Notes: a model not told the origin generated them from the sequence alone. A stretch of DNA of 21,428 nt from CAADGU01 sp964467705 (GCA_964467705.1 CAYXUZ010000107.1:1-21428); one strand, 5' to 3'. Counted from the stretch's first letter, positions 1 to 9,300 are shown. Translations and numbers: made by a program.

Positions 1-470
1 TCCAGAAAGTCGCGGATAAATTTGATCGCTTTGTGGCGGATGGTGAGGTTGCGCTGCAGCCGTTCGCGGCGTAAATCGAGATAGCGATATTTCAGGCGCA
101 GGCTTTCGTCTACGTTTTCGTCACGGTCAATCAAAAACGGCGGCGTCTTAGCCGGGTTCAGGATGACCACTTCCTCAGCCAGCACTTCAATGGCGCCGGT
201 GGGTAAGTTGGGGTTTTCCTGGCCGGACGGCCGTGGCGACACCTTTCCCTTGACTTGCAGCACGTATTCGCCGCGTACCTGTTCCGCCAGTTTGAAGCCG
301 TCGGCGGTGCGGCCGGCATCAATGACCACCTGGCATTTACCCAGCCGGTCGCGCAGGTCAATAAAGATGACGCCACCCATATCGCGACGCCGATTTACCC
401 AACCGGCCAGGGTAACGGTCTGGCCTACATCTTCCAGACGGAGTTGTCCACAACTATGTGTTTTTAGCAT
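1..470 (-). CDS. aspS: Aspartate--tRNA ligase, N-terminal part (cut by window edge)
   Basis: Reading leftwards from ATG 470-468 gives 156 codons open to the window edge, so the C-terminal catalytic part lies outside. The enzyme charges tRNA-Asp (some versions also tRNA-Asn) with aspartate in the cytoplasm. The start MLKTHSCGQLRLEDVGQTV and the following GWVNRRRDMGGVIFIDLRDR block are the hallmark of the OB-fold anticodon-binding domain of bacterial AspRS. The end of the fragment (DESLRLKYRYLDLRRERLQ) is the linker into the class II catalytic core. Residue 31 is Met, where discriminating enzymes such as E. coli carry Leu and the non-discriminating P. aeruginosa enzyme carries His, so tRNA specificity cannot be called. 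A purine-rich GGAAGAG lies about 5 bases before the ATG. The 115-base gap to the TPR gene upstream holds G/C homopolymer runs and no convincing promoter, so co-transcription with that gene is possible. Confidence 0.95.
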   Translation of the reverse strand, partial: MLKTHSCGQLRLEDVGQTVTLAGWVNRRRDMGGVIFIDLRDRLGKCQVVIDAGRTADGFKLAEQVRGEYVLQVKGKVSPRPSGQENPNLPTGAIEVLAEEVVILNPAKTPPFLIDRDENVDESLRLKYRYLDLRRERLQRNLTIRHKAIKFIRDFL

Positions 471-585
471 CGTTCTCTTCCCTTTGTGTTCGCCATTGTG
501 TGGCGCAATTTTTTATTTGCTGTGTGAGGCAAATTCCGCGAATTTTATCATGGGGGGGTGGGGGTTGCTAGTGGCAGGTGGATGG

Positions 586-1128
586 TTAGCGAGCGCCGAA
601 CAGTCCCAGAGCAAAGCGAAGCAGGGCGCGGAATGACCAGCGCAGCGGACCAAGGTGGGGGCGGACGGTCAGGCTTTCTTCCATGCGCATCATCGCTTCT
701 AGCCACTGGCCCTGTTTCAGGCGCATGAGACTGTAGGTGCGGAGTATCTGGCTTTGTTTGTGGCGCTGGTTGAGTTGGGCAAAGAGGGCGGCGGCTTCGC
801 TGTAACAACGGGCAGCCTGGTCTTGTTGTTTGTTGAAGGCGTAAAGGTCGGCCAGATTGGCCAGGGTTTGGGCTTGTTTGGCTGTGTAGCCCAGTTGGGA
901 GAATATCTCGCCCGCTTCGCTGAGGGCGGCGATGGCGGCCTGGTTATTGCCTTTGACGCGCTGAATGACGCCGATGTTGTTGAGCATTTCGGCACGGCCG
1001 TCTTCATTTCCTTCTTGAGCGTAGGCGGCGACGGCCGTTTCAAACACCGTCAACGCCTCATCCTTTTTGCCTTGTTGGAAGAGGGTTAAGCCATAGGCTT
1101 TGAGTTGGTCGGTAGTGGGGGGGGGCAT
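586..1128 (-). CDS. Small TPR-repeat protein
   Basis: A 180-residue protein made almost wholly of tetratricopeptide repeats. I count about four helix pairs at roughly residues 5-38, 41-78, 81-118 and 121-150, each with the small residue/aromatic spacing of TPRs (for example NNIGVIQRVKGNNQAAIAAL). TPRs are protein-protein scaffolds; no catalytic residues are visible. The last 20 or so residues (PLRWSFRALLRFALGLFGAR) form a basic amphipathic or weakly hydrophobic helix that could touch a membrane or partner. It sits between aspS downstream and the XRE regulator upstream, all on the minus strand, with a 54-base spacer that carries a hairpin. No Shine-Dalgarno is visible. The ATG is followed immediately by a run of nine C (coding strand), giving Met-Pro-Pro-Pro, which is a slippage-prone tract. 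The partner and the biological role are unknown. Confidence 0.8.
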   Translation of the reverse strand: MPPPTTDQLKAYGLTLFQQGKKDEALTVFETAVAAYAQEGNEDGRAEMLNNIGVIQRVKGNNQAAIAALSEAGEIFSQLGYTAKQAQTLANLADLYAFNKQQDQAARCYSEAAALFAQLNQRHKQSQILRTYSLMRLKQGQWLEAMMRMEESLTVRPHLGPLRWSFRALLRFALGLFGAR

Positions 1129-1135
1129 TGTGAAA

Positions 1136-1171
1136 TGGAGATTGGAGATTCGTCAATCTCTAATCTCCAAT
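1136..1171. repeat. Inverted repeat of GGAGATT/AATCTCC units
   Basis: ATTGGAGATT (1141-1150) faces AATCTCCAAT (1162-1171): a perfect 10-bp stem with an 11-base loop. The GGAGATT unit is also repeated in tandem on the left arm (1137-1150). It fills most of the spacer between the XRE gene and the TPR start codon. Related GGAGATT/TCTCC units recur inside gltD (16787-16831), which suggests a dispersed genomic repeat rather than a dedicated terminator: no T-run follows on the minus strand. Confidence 0.7.
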
Positions 1172-1182
1172 CAAACCATAAT

Positions 1183-1845
1183 TTAGAAGGTAATCTCAAG
1201 CAAATCTTCCGCAATCTGCCGCAGGCGGCGCACATCCATTTCACTCAGTTTGCGGGCGGTTTCCATATAACTGGCATTGACGGGGTTGGTGATGAAGGCC
1301 CGTAGTTCTGGGGTCATGCGATCAAATTGTTTGAGCAATTGTTGACGGGTTTCATGGCGGGCCAGTGGGCCGTGAATGTCTTCCATAAAGAGGGAGAGAG
1401 AGCCATCCAGGTAGCGGGTCAGTTGTTCCAGGTGCAGGTAGGGCACGGCCGTGTCCCCCATTTCATATGCCTCGATGACTGCTTCTGTGACGCCGATTTG
1501 TTCGGCCACCTCTTTGCGCGAACGACGCGCCCGCAGCCGCAATTGATTGAGTAAGACGCCAATCACCCGGTTACGCAAGGTGATCATGTCTTCATAATCT
1601 ACAGTCGGGTCTTGGGGCAAAGCATCGCTACCCCAAAAGTAGCCCATAGTTACGTTGAAGAAGATGGCTAACGCTTCAAGTTGGGGCAGGGAGACGGGGT
1701 ATTCACCGGCTTCGGCTTGTTCATATTCTTCCGGGGAAATGCCCAAAATCAGGGCACATTCGGCCGTTGTGTGGCCACTATGTTCACGTGCGGTCTGGAT
1801 TAGTTCGCCTAATTTTTTTGCTCTTTTGGGATCAATCGTTGCCAT
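1183..1845 (-). CDS. Double XRE-type helix-turn-helix regulator
   Basis: A 220-residue predicted DNA-binding protein. Two Cro/C1-like HTH domains are visible: the first at about residues 9-72 (GELIQTARE..TTAECALILGISPEEYEQAEAGE..LPQLEALAIFFNV), the second at about 92-152 (LNQLRLRARRSRKEVAEQIGVTEAVIEAYEMG..YLHLEQLTRYLD). A helical tail follows, ending in MDVRRLRQIAEDLLEITF, likely for oligomerisation. Two HTH units in one chain imply an extended or two-half-site operator. The ATG at 1845-1843 has no strong ribosome site. The gene is divergent from the ATPase cluster that starts near 2022, and the shared spacer contains both promoters, so control of that cluster and of itself is the obvious hypothesis. 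Family assignment is secure; the target is inferred. Confidence 0.88.
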   Translation of the reverse strand: MATIDPKRAKKLGELIQTAREHSGHTTAECALILGISPEEYEQAEAGEYPVSLPQLEALAIFFNVTMGYFWGSDALPQDPTVDYEDMITLRNRVIGVLLNQLRLRARRSRKEVAEQIGVTEAVIEAYEMGDTAVPYLHLEQLTRYLDGSLSLFMEDIHGPLARHETRQQLLKQFDRMTPELRAFITNPVNASYMETARKLSEMDVRRLRQIAEDLLEITF

Positions 1846-1917
1846 AACGTTACTTTCAACCCATGTGAATGTTGGTGGCTTTTAACAGGTCACGCTCGTT
1901 TTCCCACCTGCGGGCAG

Positions 1918-1946
1918 ATATTAACATAAATGATGCCAATTCACAA
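1918..1946 (-). promoter_or_regulatory. Candidate sigma-70 promoter for the XRE gene
   Basis: On the minus strand, TTGTGA (1946-1941) and TAATAT (1923-1918) are separated by 17 bases; each hexamer matches its consensus at 4 of 6. Transcription would begin near 1911, giving a leader of about 65 bases before the ATG at 1845. It lies back-to-back with the plus-strand promoter of the ATPase cluster. Confidence 0.4.
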
Positions 1947-1948
1947 CC

Positions 1949-1977
1949 TTCTGTCAAGCGGACAAATGGCATATAAT
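1949..1977 (+). promoter_or_regulatory. Candidate promoter of the ATPase/radical SAM cluster
   Basis: A perfect -10 hexamer TATAAT stands at 1972-1977, with a weak -35 (TTCTGT, 1949-1954) 17 bases upstream. A start of transcription near 1984 follows. This almost rules out the GTG at 1989 as a normal start, unless the message is leaderless, and favours ATG 2022. One ACGGCCGT octamer overlaps the initiation region (1978-1985). Confidence 0.5.
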
Positions 1978-2021
1978 ACGGCCGTACCGTGCATCCTGTT
2001 AATGTTTTTGAAATGCGTCTT

Positions 2022-3326
2022 ATGGAACAGAGTTACCAGCGTTGGCCGTTTTTACCTTCGACCATGCGCACCCCAGAGCAAAATGAACAATGGTGGGCGC
2101 ATTGTTTCCTGCCGGTACTGTCGGTGGAGAATTTTGCGCAGGCGGGGGGGAGTACGGCCGTGATCAGTTCGCCAGGCAATGGTAAAAGTGTGGCACTGGA
2201 TTATATGGTGCGCCAGACAAAACAATGGGCACTACATTTGCATTATCCCACGATTCATTGGCCGCACAGCGCCCGCCCCAAAGCGCCGGGCAAGGGGCAT
2301 TTCGGCCAGATTATGTCAATCTTGGCACTGGAAATAACCGCCCGCCTGGAAACTCAGGCGGAGAGTTTGGCTATCAATGAATTGGATGATACTCAACATG
2401 AATTCTTGACCTGGCTGGTGGAGAAGCATCTGGGACGACGCGCGCTGGTGCGGCTGGCACAGCGACTACAACAAACACAGCAAGTTACATTAAAAATCCC
2501 CTTGCAGTTCACCGATATTTATCCTACAGATACAGGGGAGGGGGATGTCTGGGGGCAGATTGGCGAAGCGGCGGAACTGGCGAAACTGTTGGGGTTTGTA
2601 CAAATCAATTTGTTGATTGATTTGAATGAGATGGAAGCCTCTCTTTTTCGTGATGATCTGGCAGAATTGTTTTCCCGGCTTGATTTTTTGGAACACAGTG
2701 ATTGGCTGTTACGCTGTGCCTTGCCGCAATCTGAAGTTATTGAAAACCAGGTGCTGCCTTGTGTGAACGGCCGTCTCTATCCCATGCGCCTGGACTATAA
2801 CAGTGCCGATGTGCAGACCCTTGTCTCGCGTCATGTGCAGGCAGCCACCGACGGTCGTGTGCAAACCATCGAGTCGTTGGCGGACACGGCCGTGCTAGAA
2901 GTGGCCCGGCAAGAGATTATCACCCTGTATGGGGCAGAAACGTTGGCCGGTTGGCTCAACTGGGTGGAGACGCTTTTGTATTTGCAGGCAGAAGGTATAG
3001 GTATGGTGAAGGAAGCGGAGACGGCCGTACTCACTTACTATAAACGGCACATTCACCTGCGCCTAGATGAGAAAAAACAGGGCTTATGGCGTGGCCCCCA
3101 ATTTATCCCTCTGGAAAACCAGCCATTTGAGATGATGAAAATGTTATTTGAGAAACGAGGCAATCCCGCGCCGGAGGCGCTATACCACATCGCGGGCAGC
3201 GTCGCTAATCTCAATACCATTGCCAATCGTTTGCGCCAGAAGATCGAACCTATCAAAGGTAAAACGAATATCTATCTTCACAATCGTCGAGATCAGGGTT
3301 ATTGGCTAGAGAATTTTATCAGTTGA
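2022..3326 (+). CDS. STAND-like P-loop ATPase with C-terminal OmpR-type winged helix
   Basis: About 434 residues from ATG 2022; GTG 1989 and ATG 2013 are in-frame alternatives, and none has a clear Shine-Dalgarno. The N-terminus has a loose Walker A, SSPGNGKS (residues 49-56), where the usual first Gly is replaced by Ser. A hydrophobic strand ending in Asp (QINLLID, D200) fits Walker B. The last 75 residues or so form a winged-helix domain of the OmpR/PhoB type: hydrophobic spacing of the recognition region (NLNTIANRLRQKIEP) and a terminal hairpin ending DQGYWLEN. The protein therefore probably couples nucleotide state to DNA binding, as STAND regulators do. The central strand and flanks resemble the next gene (LGFVQINLLID here, LGFMQIYFLVD there), suggesting a common ancestor. 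It leads the ATPase cluster and is divergent from the XRE regulator. Function beyond ATP-dependent regulator is inferred. Confidence 0.75.
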   Translation: MEQSYQRWPFLPSTMRTPEQNEQWWAHCFLPVLSVENFAQAGGSTAVISSPGNGKSVALDYMVRQTKQWALHLHYPTIHWPHSARPKAPGKGHFGQIMSILALEITARLETQAESLAINELDDTQHEFLTWLVEKHLGRRALVRLAQRLQQTQQVTLKIPLQFTDIYPTDTGEGDVWGQIGEAAELAKLLGFVQINLLIDLNEMEASLFRDDLAELFSRLDFLEHSDWLLRCALPQSEVIENQVLPCVNGRLYPMRLDYNSADVQTLVSRHVQAATDGRVQTIESLADTAVLEVARQEIITLYGAETLAGWLNWVETLLYLQAEGIGMVKEAETAVLTYYKRHIHLRLDEKKQGLWRGPQFIPLENQPFEMMKMLFEKRGNPAPEALYHIAGSVANLNTIANRLRQKIEPIKGKTNIYLHNRRDQGYWLENFIS

Positions 3327-3523
3327 CCCATTTCTTTGAATTTATCTCTTACTTTGTTAGACAGTTGTCAGTTTGGTGTACGTTTGTTGATGGAGACATA
3401 TCTTATAATTTTGGCAACCACTTATATTGTTGGAGGGTATTAGCTTATAGGGTTGGGTCTTAGCCGTTCCCCAAATCTTTTATTTGCAGTACCTCTGGGA
3501 AAATCCTTGTGGGGCATTAAACT
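3327..3523. other. Spacer between first and second ATPase genes, with a lone -10 box
   Basis: This 197-base AT-rich spacer has no coding sequence that I can support. A perfect TATAAT at 3404-3409 could be a -10 element for the second ATPase gene, but no good -35 lies 16-18 bases upstream (nearest TTGTTG at 14). I see no hairpin with a T-run, so read-through from the first gene is also possible. Confidence 0.4.
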
Positions 3524-4803
3524 TTGACTGCTCAACACGTTGCACCAAAACAGACGCCACGCGAGCGTTTCATTTCTCAAACGCTTAAGTTTACCCATGA
3601 CCCATTTGTTTACGCTACGGCTGAATTAGAACTGCAAACAAAACCAGAAGACCCCCCTTTTTTCTCCTATTTTGTGCCACCGCCAACAATTCCTGCAAAT
3701 GATAATATTTTGAAGCGCATCCGAGAAGCCAACCCGGTTTTTATTTTTGGCGCGGCTGGCAGCGGCAAGACGACTTTGCGATATGCGTTGGAAGCGATGT
3801 GCCGGGTGACGCCAGACCGCACGCTGGCGGTTACGTATACGTTGGGAAAAATAGATGCGCCGGGAAATGATGTCACGGCCGTGTGGCGCTCATTAACCCA
3901 GGCTTTAGCCACCGATCTGTTTGTGCAGGTGATGGAGCAATTTCACAATATGCCCCCGTTNNNNNNNNNNTTGATGCGCAACTCACGGAACGGTTGGCGC
4001 GGTTCTGGTATGCGGCGATTCCGCATTACGGCCGTAACCTGCGCCTGCACCTGGAACGCTTTCAACCAAATGATGTCACCGGCATTTCCCCGGTCTGGTG
4101 GACAACCTGGAAACGAGCGGTGGTGCGCTACACACCACTTACCGCCGAACGTCTATCATTTTGGCAGCAGCTTATCGCGTTGGAAGATAAGATGCCTGCC
4201 GCCACCGACATTGGCCGTGAAACAGTTGATGAAGGCTTGTATTTAGCCCAAAAATTGGGATTTATGCAGATTTATTTTTTGGTAGATGTGGTAGACAGCA
4301 GCAAAAGGAAGCGACTCAACTTAGAGGACCACCTGACCACTTTGTTGCATGTGCTCCACACACTCAACCCGCCTATTCCCATTTACCCTAAGCTATTCTT
4401 GCCGGAACGCTGGCAAAATCATGTCAATAATCTGGCAACTTCCCTGGGGTGGTTGACCCCACAAACGCTCTCTGCCATAATGCAATGGAGTCATCCAGAG
4501 GCGTTGCACAACATCATTGAACACAGGTTTCGTAGTGCAGGCAGTCGGATTACCGGGTTGAACACTATTGCCAGCCAGGATATTGCCGGAAGGTTGGAAG
4601 AGATGGTTATCCAGATAGCAGACCAATCGCCCCGTCGCTTGTTACAGGTGATTAATTTGCTGTTTGATGCTCATGCTAGTCGTGATCCAGATGAACCTTT
4701 GTTAACGGCCGTAGACTGGAACCGCATGTGCCAGATGTGGAATTACGGTTCACCCAATCCCCGCCCTATTACTACAAACCACCAGATGGCAGGGAATGAA
4801 TAG
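3524..4803 (+). CDS. P-loop ATPase (STAND/AAA-like), interrupted by an assembly gap
   Basis: One gene in two frames joined across the ten-N gap at 3961-3970. The first part runs 3524-3960 from a TTG start; an in-frame stop lies two codons upstream and no ATG occurs before the P-loop. The second part runs from 3971 to the TAG at 4801-4803. The visible total is about 425 residues. Walker A is GAAGSGKT (residues 76-83), preceded by PPFFSYFVPPPTIPANDNIL, a stretch that in similar cyanobacterial and Chloroflexota ATPases precedes the P-loop. Walker B-like IYFLVDVVD follows the gap, and a late SPRRLLQVINLLFDAH helix resembles the sensor-2 region of AAA/STAND proteins. It resembles the preceding ATPase but lacks its winged helix. 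The stop lies 3 bases before the next ATG, so the two are translationally linked. The frame change is best explained by wrong gap length, not by a real frameshift. Confidence 0.72.
3961..3970. other. Assembly gap (10 N)
   Basis: Ten N placeholder bases inside the second ATPase gene. For the two coding halves to be in frame, the true gap length must leave remainder 2 on division by 3, so ten is not the real size. Confidence 0.98.
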
Positions 4804-4806
4804 ACC

Positions 4807-6351
4807 ATGAACGGAAAAGCTACATCCAATCCCCCAACTGCCGTACCCGATATTCGCCGGGATTACAATCCCCAACAATATGTCCATCGTCCCCAAATTC
4901 AATCCGCCTTACGCTGGCTGCACGACAAAAACAAACAACTACTCACCGTCGCCAGCCCACCAGCCACCGGTAAAACGTGGTTCCTGAAACGGCTGCGCGA
5001 AGAGCTAAATGGCAATGGTATTTTCAAAACCGTGTGGATAGATGTAGACGATCTGTTGCCGCCACCCAAACGTCCCCCCGGCGAAATCACCCCTGAATCC
5101 AAAACCGCCTGGTTTCAAAACTTCTTCCAACAATTAATAGCCCAGTGTCCAGACCTCAAACGCCTCAAACTCCAACCGCAGGCAGACATTTCCGAGCAAA
5201 TTGAAAAACTGGCTAAAGAAATGTGCCGGCACTGTTTTATTGGTCAGCAAGTTGTTTTGTTCATTGACAATGGTGACATTGTGTCTGATCCCAGTTGGCG
5301 ACTGTTTGAACGCACGATTTTGGAGCCATTTGCCCGCGAAGAACTATTACGTCTGGTCATTGCCCTGCGCGAAGACCAGAAAGTGCAGTTTCCCCTGACC
5401 TGGCGACAGCAACGATTGTTATTAGGCGATCTAGCTGCTGACGGTGCCCCCCAACCACATCCCGGTGATGAACACATTCAGGCCCTCAGCCGCGAATTCC
5501 CTACATTGCTGCCTCAGGTGCTTCAATTGCTTGAGGCTGTGCCCACGTATAACAAAACTCATCCGGGCATCAATACCTTTCTCTTCCTTTATGCCGAAAA
5601 ATACCCCAACCCACAACCGTCTATTGAGTTTATGCGCATCATGTTGGAATCGCTGAATCCCTTTTCGCCGCATGACGCGAGTGAACTTATTGATACATTA
5701 CGTTATGTGGCCGACTATGCCGATGAGTGGGTGATTGAGGAATTGGCTGCCTGGCAAAATGTATCCAATACTGAAGCCTGGCAGCGTGCCCAAAAGCTGA
5801 TAGATAATTATCTGGTGGTCAACATTGCCTATAACCGCTACAAGGTGGCTGACGGTGTGCGCGAATTTGCCCGGATTGCGTTGAAATTGCAGACAACGGT
5901 GGCGGTGGAAACAACTCCTGATGTGCCTGCCGAACAGACGGAACAACGCCTGTTACAGCAGTTGGCGACCATGATGCCCGTGCATACCGAAAATGTGCTG
6001 AATGTGGTGACGACCCCAGACCGGATCAGAATTGCCCTGGACCTACCCACTGAGTTGGCTAACCAACTGGTCATGTTATACCTGCAAAAGCAGTTGGTAT
6101 TTTCAGACGTCAATGTGATAGATGTGAAATATGAGCCGATCAAGTTACGTACTTTGATAGAAAAACATTTTGATCTGGCTGAGTTGCAGGCGCTTTGTTT
6201 CGATTTGGATATTAATTATCAGAACCTATCAGGTGACGCATTAACGGGGAAGGTTATTGAGTTGGTCAAGTATTGTGAGCGACACGGCCGTATGTCAGAT
6301 TTATTAGCAGCCTTGCAGCAGGCAAGGCCAAATGTTTCCTGGCAGGTTTAA
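4807..6351 (+). CDS. P-loop ATPase with C-terminal effector-associated domain 7-like module
   Basis: 514 residues. The N-terminal ATPase shows Walker A ASPPATGKT (49-57), Walker B VVLFID (149-154) with Asn-Gly-Asp next, and a sensor-like strand LRLVIALRED (181-190). The middle (about 230-440) is helical without a family that I recognise. The last 68 residues (447-514) begin LRTLIEKHFDLAELQALCF, contain LSGDALTGKVIELVKYCERH and end LLAALQQARPNV. This pattern matches effector-associated domain 7, a death-like adaptor that in bacterial conflict systems joins a sensor to a separate effector by like-with-like binding (family knowledge). The ATG follows the previous stop by 3 bases, and the stop overlaps the ribosome site of the next gene. 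No second copy of this domain and no effector such as a protease or TIR domain is seen in the window, so the partner must be elsewhere or absent. Confidence 0.8.
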   Translation: MNGKATSNPPTAVPDIRRDYNPQQYVHRPQIQSALRWLHDKNKQLLTVASPPATGKTWFLKRLREELNGNGIFKTVWIDVDDLLPPPKRPPGEITPESKTAWFQNFFQQLIAQCPDLKRLKLQPQADISEQIEKLAKEMCRHCFIGQQVVLFIDNGDIVSDPSWRLFERTILEPFAREELLRLVIALREDQKVQFPLTWRQQRLLLGDLAADGAPQPHPGDEHIQALSREFPTLLPQVLQLLEAVPTYNKTHPGINTFLFLYAEKYPNPQPSIEFMRIMLESLNPFSPHDASELIDTLRYVADYADEWVIEELAAWQNVSNTEAWQRAQKLIDNYLVVNIAYNRYKVADGVREFARIALKLQTTVAVETTPDVPAEQTEQRLLQQLATMMPVHTENVLNVVTTPDRIRIALDLPTELANQLVMLYLQKQLVFSDVNVIDVKYEPIKLRTLIEKHFDLAELQALCFDLDINYQNLSGDALTGKVIELVKYCERHGRMSDLLAALQQARPNVSWQV

Positions 6352-6356
6352 GGAGG
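6351..6356 (+). promoter_or_regulatory. Ribosome binding site that fixes the start of the STAND-TPR gene
   Basis: AGGAGG at 6351-6356 sits 5 bases before ATG 6362. The reading frame is open further upstream to an ATG at 6332, but that start lies within the end of the previous gene and has no ribosome site, so 6362 is preferred. Confidence 0.8.
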
Positions 6357-6361
6357 GTCAA

Positions 6362-9300
6362 ATGGGTCAAAGACGTTTGTTAGCCGTGGTTAATCGGCCG
6401 GTCCATCTTGTGAATCGCAGAAAAGAGATGGAAACAATCCGTCAGGCCATCTTTGACGAGGGAGATGGTTGCCGGTTGGTGTTGGTAGAGGGCGCGGGTG
6501 GCCTCGGTAAAACACGCCTGGTAGAAGAGGTACTGCGCCGCCTGGGACATCCCGAAATAAGAAACATCTACAGTGCGCCGCGCCCGGAAAATGATTGGTC
6601 ACAGTATAACCCTCAAGTACTGATCTCTGACCTGATTGACTTTACCGATATCCGTTTACATACCCGCGAATATCTGCTGGAAAAATTGGCGGATCCGTTG
6701 AATTGGAACGGCCGTATCCGTTTCACTCACTATGCCCAGGCCCACGCCCGCTACCAACGACTGGCCGATTTTGGCGTGGCTTTCACTATGCTGCAACCGG
6801 CCGCCGTGGAAGCCGAAAACGCTTTCTGGGAAGATTACCGGCAGGCCGCCCAAAAACAGCGGCTCATTATCCCCATGGATACAACGGAGCAGTTAGCCAT
6901 CATCAGCTCAAAATGGCTGCTGGATCGAGATCTGATCCGTCCCGAAGATACTGCCTTTAATACCCAACAATGGCTGCTCGATCAGATCAAGGCTGGTAGT
7001 TTTGCTAATACCACCATCATCATTGCCGGGCGGCAGGAGGAAGGGGCGCTTTTCTTTGATTTGCTCAAGCAAACGGCTCATCAGGCTCAGGACAAATGTG
7101 AGTTAATTACCGTTAATTTGCAGCCCTTTAAGTTGGCAGACACCAAAGCCTATTTTGATACTATTTATGATGACTGGCATGAGAAGCTGGCGCGTGAGGA
7201 GGATCAGGAAACGGCCGTACACATCCGCAAAGTTCTGGAATTACTGCGCGCCGACGCCGAACGATTGGAAGTATTATGGTTGTTTACCGGCGGCCAACCG
7301 ATTCGTCTGGCACTTTACTTGGACGTGCTTGTTGAAGGTCGTACCATCCCCGAACCCCTACTTTCCCCTCTTCCGGCGGCCCGCCGCGCTGCGGCTAACC
7401 CGGAAACTTTAGCCGCCATCCAAAAGGAGATTGAAGCCGAGTTCGTGCAACTTCTATTTAGCGCAGAGCCTGATCTGCGGGCGCGGGTGCTGCGTTCACT
7501 GGCCCGCGCCACACGCGGCCTGAATGCAGAGCAACTGCATTTCATCTTGGACAGCCAGCCACAACAAAAAGTGAAAGAATGGCAGCCGAATGCCCGGCAA
7601 CTGGAAGCCATTCAAGCTGAATTGAATGACATCGGTCGTCTATCTATTGTCAAAAGCAAACCCGGCGGTCGGGTGGGATTGCAGGATGAGATGTACCGCA
7701 TTTATGCTGAGTGCATGTCGGCTAAAGAAGCAGACCGGCACAAAGAGATGATTTCCCGCCAGGCCGCTTACCGCCAGATGCGGGTCTGGGCCGACTATCA
7801 ACGGCAGCAGTTGGATGAGGAAGATGAAGCGTATGTGCGGGATGATTTGAAGCGGATTCATGTGGAACGGCCGTCTAACATTCTTAGCACCCGGATGCCC
7901 ACTGCCTCCGCCATTGAAGAACGCCGCCGCAATCAGGCTGCCGCTAACTTGTTGGAAGCCGAGCTGGAATATCTGCACTACACCCTGCTGTTAGACCCCA
8001 ACGTGCATTTCAATGACATTTATTACAACATGGCGAATGAGCGGGTGATGGCCTACCAGGAAGCGGAAGTCGCCATGTTTCAGGCGGAGATGTGGCGTAT
8101 TTTGCAAGACGCCAATACGTTTCGGTTTCTGGATATACCAGAACGGCAGCGTCACGACCGTGAATCTGAATCCCTTCCCATCATCTTGCGCCGCGCCGCC
8201 CAGACTGACGACGCTGTCAAATGGATCGTCCGCTTTGTTCTCCGCAAAGAATATGACCAGGCTATAGCTCTCGCCGATGCCATAGATGCCGAAGCCGCCA
8301 AATTAGCCGATCAAAATGAATGGCATAGTTGGAACCACACATTGGCCCGTCACGAACGATTATGCTGGCGCGAATATGCGCGTTTATTTCGAGCAGAGAA
8401 TATCAAACAATCCGTTACCCTTTATGAACAAGCTATCAAAGAATTAGAAGCGTTAGTGCAGGCTGATGTAAACACCCTCGTTTTTCCTGAACGGAATGAA
8501 TATGGTTTCGCCAATCACCCTGCAGAAAAGCGACTGCTCCTGATGCTGGCCATCATGCACAGCAACCTGGGATATGGGTATACAACCCTGGGTGAATTTG
8601 TTAAAGCCACGCAAGCATATGCAAATAGCCTGAAATATACGCGCCAGCTTCCCGCTAAACAATCTAAATCAAGCGAGGCTACTACTCGTAACAACCTGGG
8701 GCGGGCATTGGCGGAGATGGGCAAGAAACGATCTGTGCGTGTCTGTGAAGATGCCCTAGAGTTACGCATTCAGGTAGGGGAATGGCTACCTATCGCCCTC
8801 TCTTATAACACGTTGGGGCTGATCATGAATGACCTGTATCGGCCGTATGAGGCAACTCAATACTGTGCCCGTGCCCTGGCTATTGCCAGCCGAGTGGATG
8901 ATCCGCGGGTGACGGGTCTTGTGCTGGTGCAGTTAGGTGAAGCGTTGCGCCGGTTAGTTGTCTCTAAGATTCCGCCGCAAGATTCACCAGATGAAATTTA
9001 TCGTGAGGCAGAACGTGCGTTGGAACAGGCGCGTGAGATTTTCACCAACTTGCAGGAAAGTGTGCGTTTGATTGAAGCCAATCTGGAAACCGGCTGCCTG
9101 TACCGCAACTGGATGTTGGTCACTGACCGGGTGCAGTTGCCGCGTATCTGGGAGCGGCGTTACGGTGATGCGGTGGATTACCTGCTGGAAGCAATCCATA
9201 TGGCGCATGAACGTCAGTTGGTGCGGTTGGAACTGGATGCGCGGGCTAACCTGGCCTGGACACACTTCTATGCACAGGATTGGACGGCCGTCGCCGAAGC

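Noticed and set aside
754..1089. A plus-strand frame opposite the TPR gene
   Set aside because: Gly/Val-rich low-complexity product that is the complement of TPR codons.
3524..4803. Frameshifted pseudogene in the second ATPase gene
   Set aside because: The frame changes exactly at a ten-N gap and both sides keep good protein sequence, so the gap length is the cause.
6332..6361. Earlier start for the STAND-TPR gene at 6332
   Set aside because: It overlaps the end of the previous gene and has no ribosome site, while AGGAGG stands correctly before 6362.
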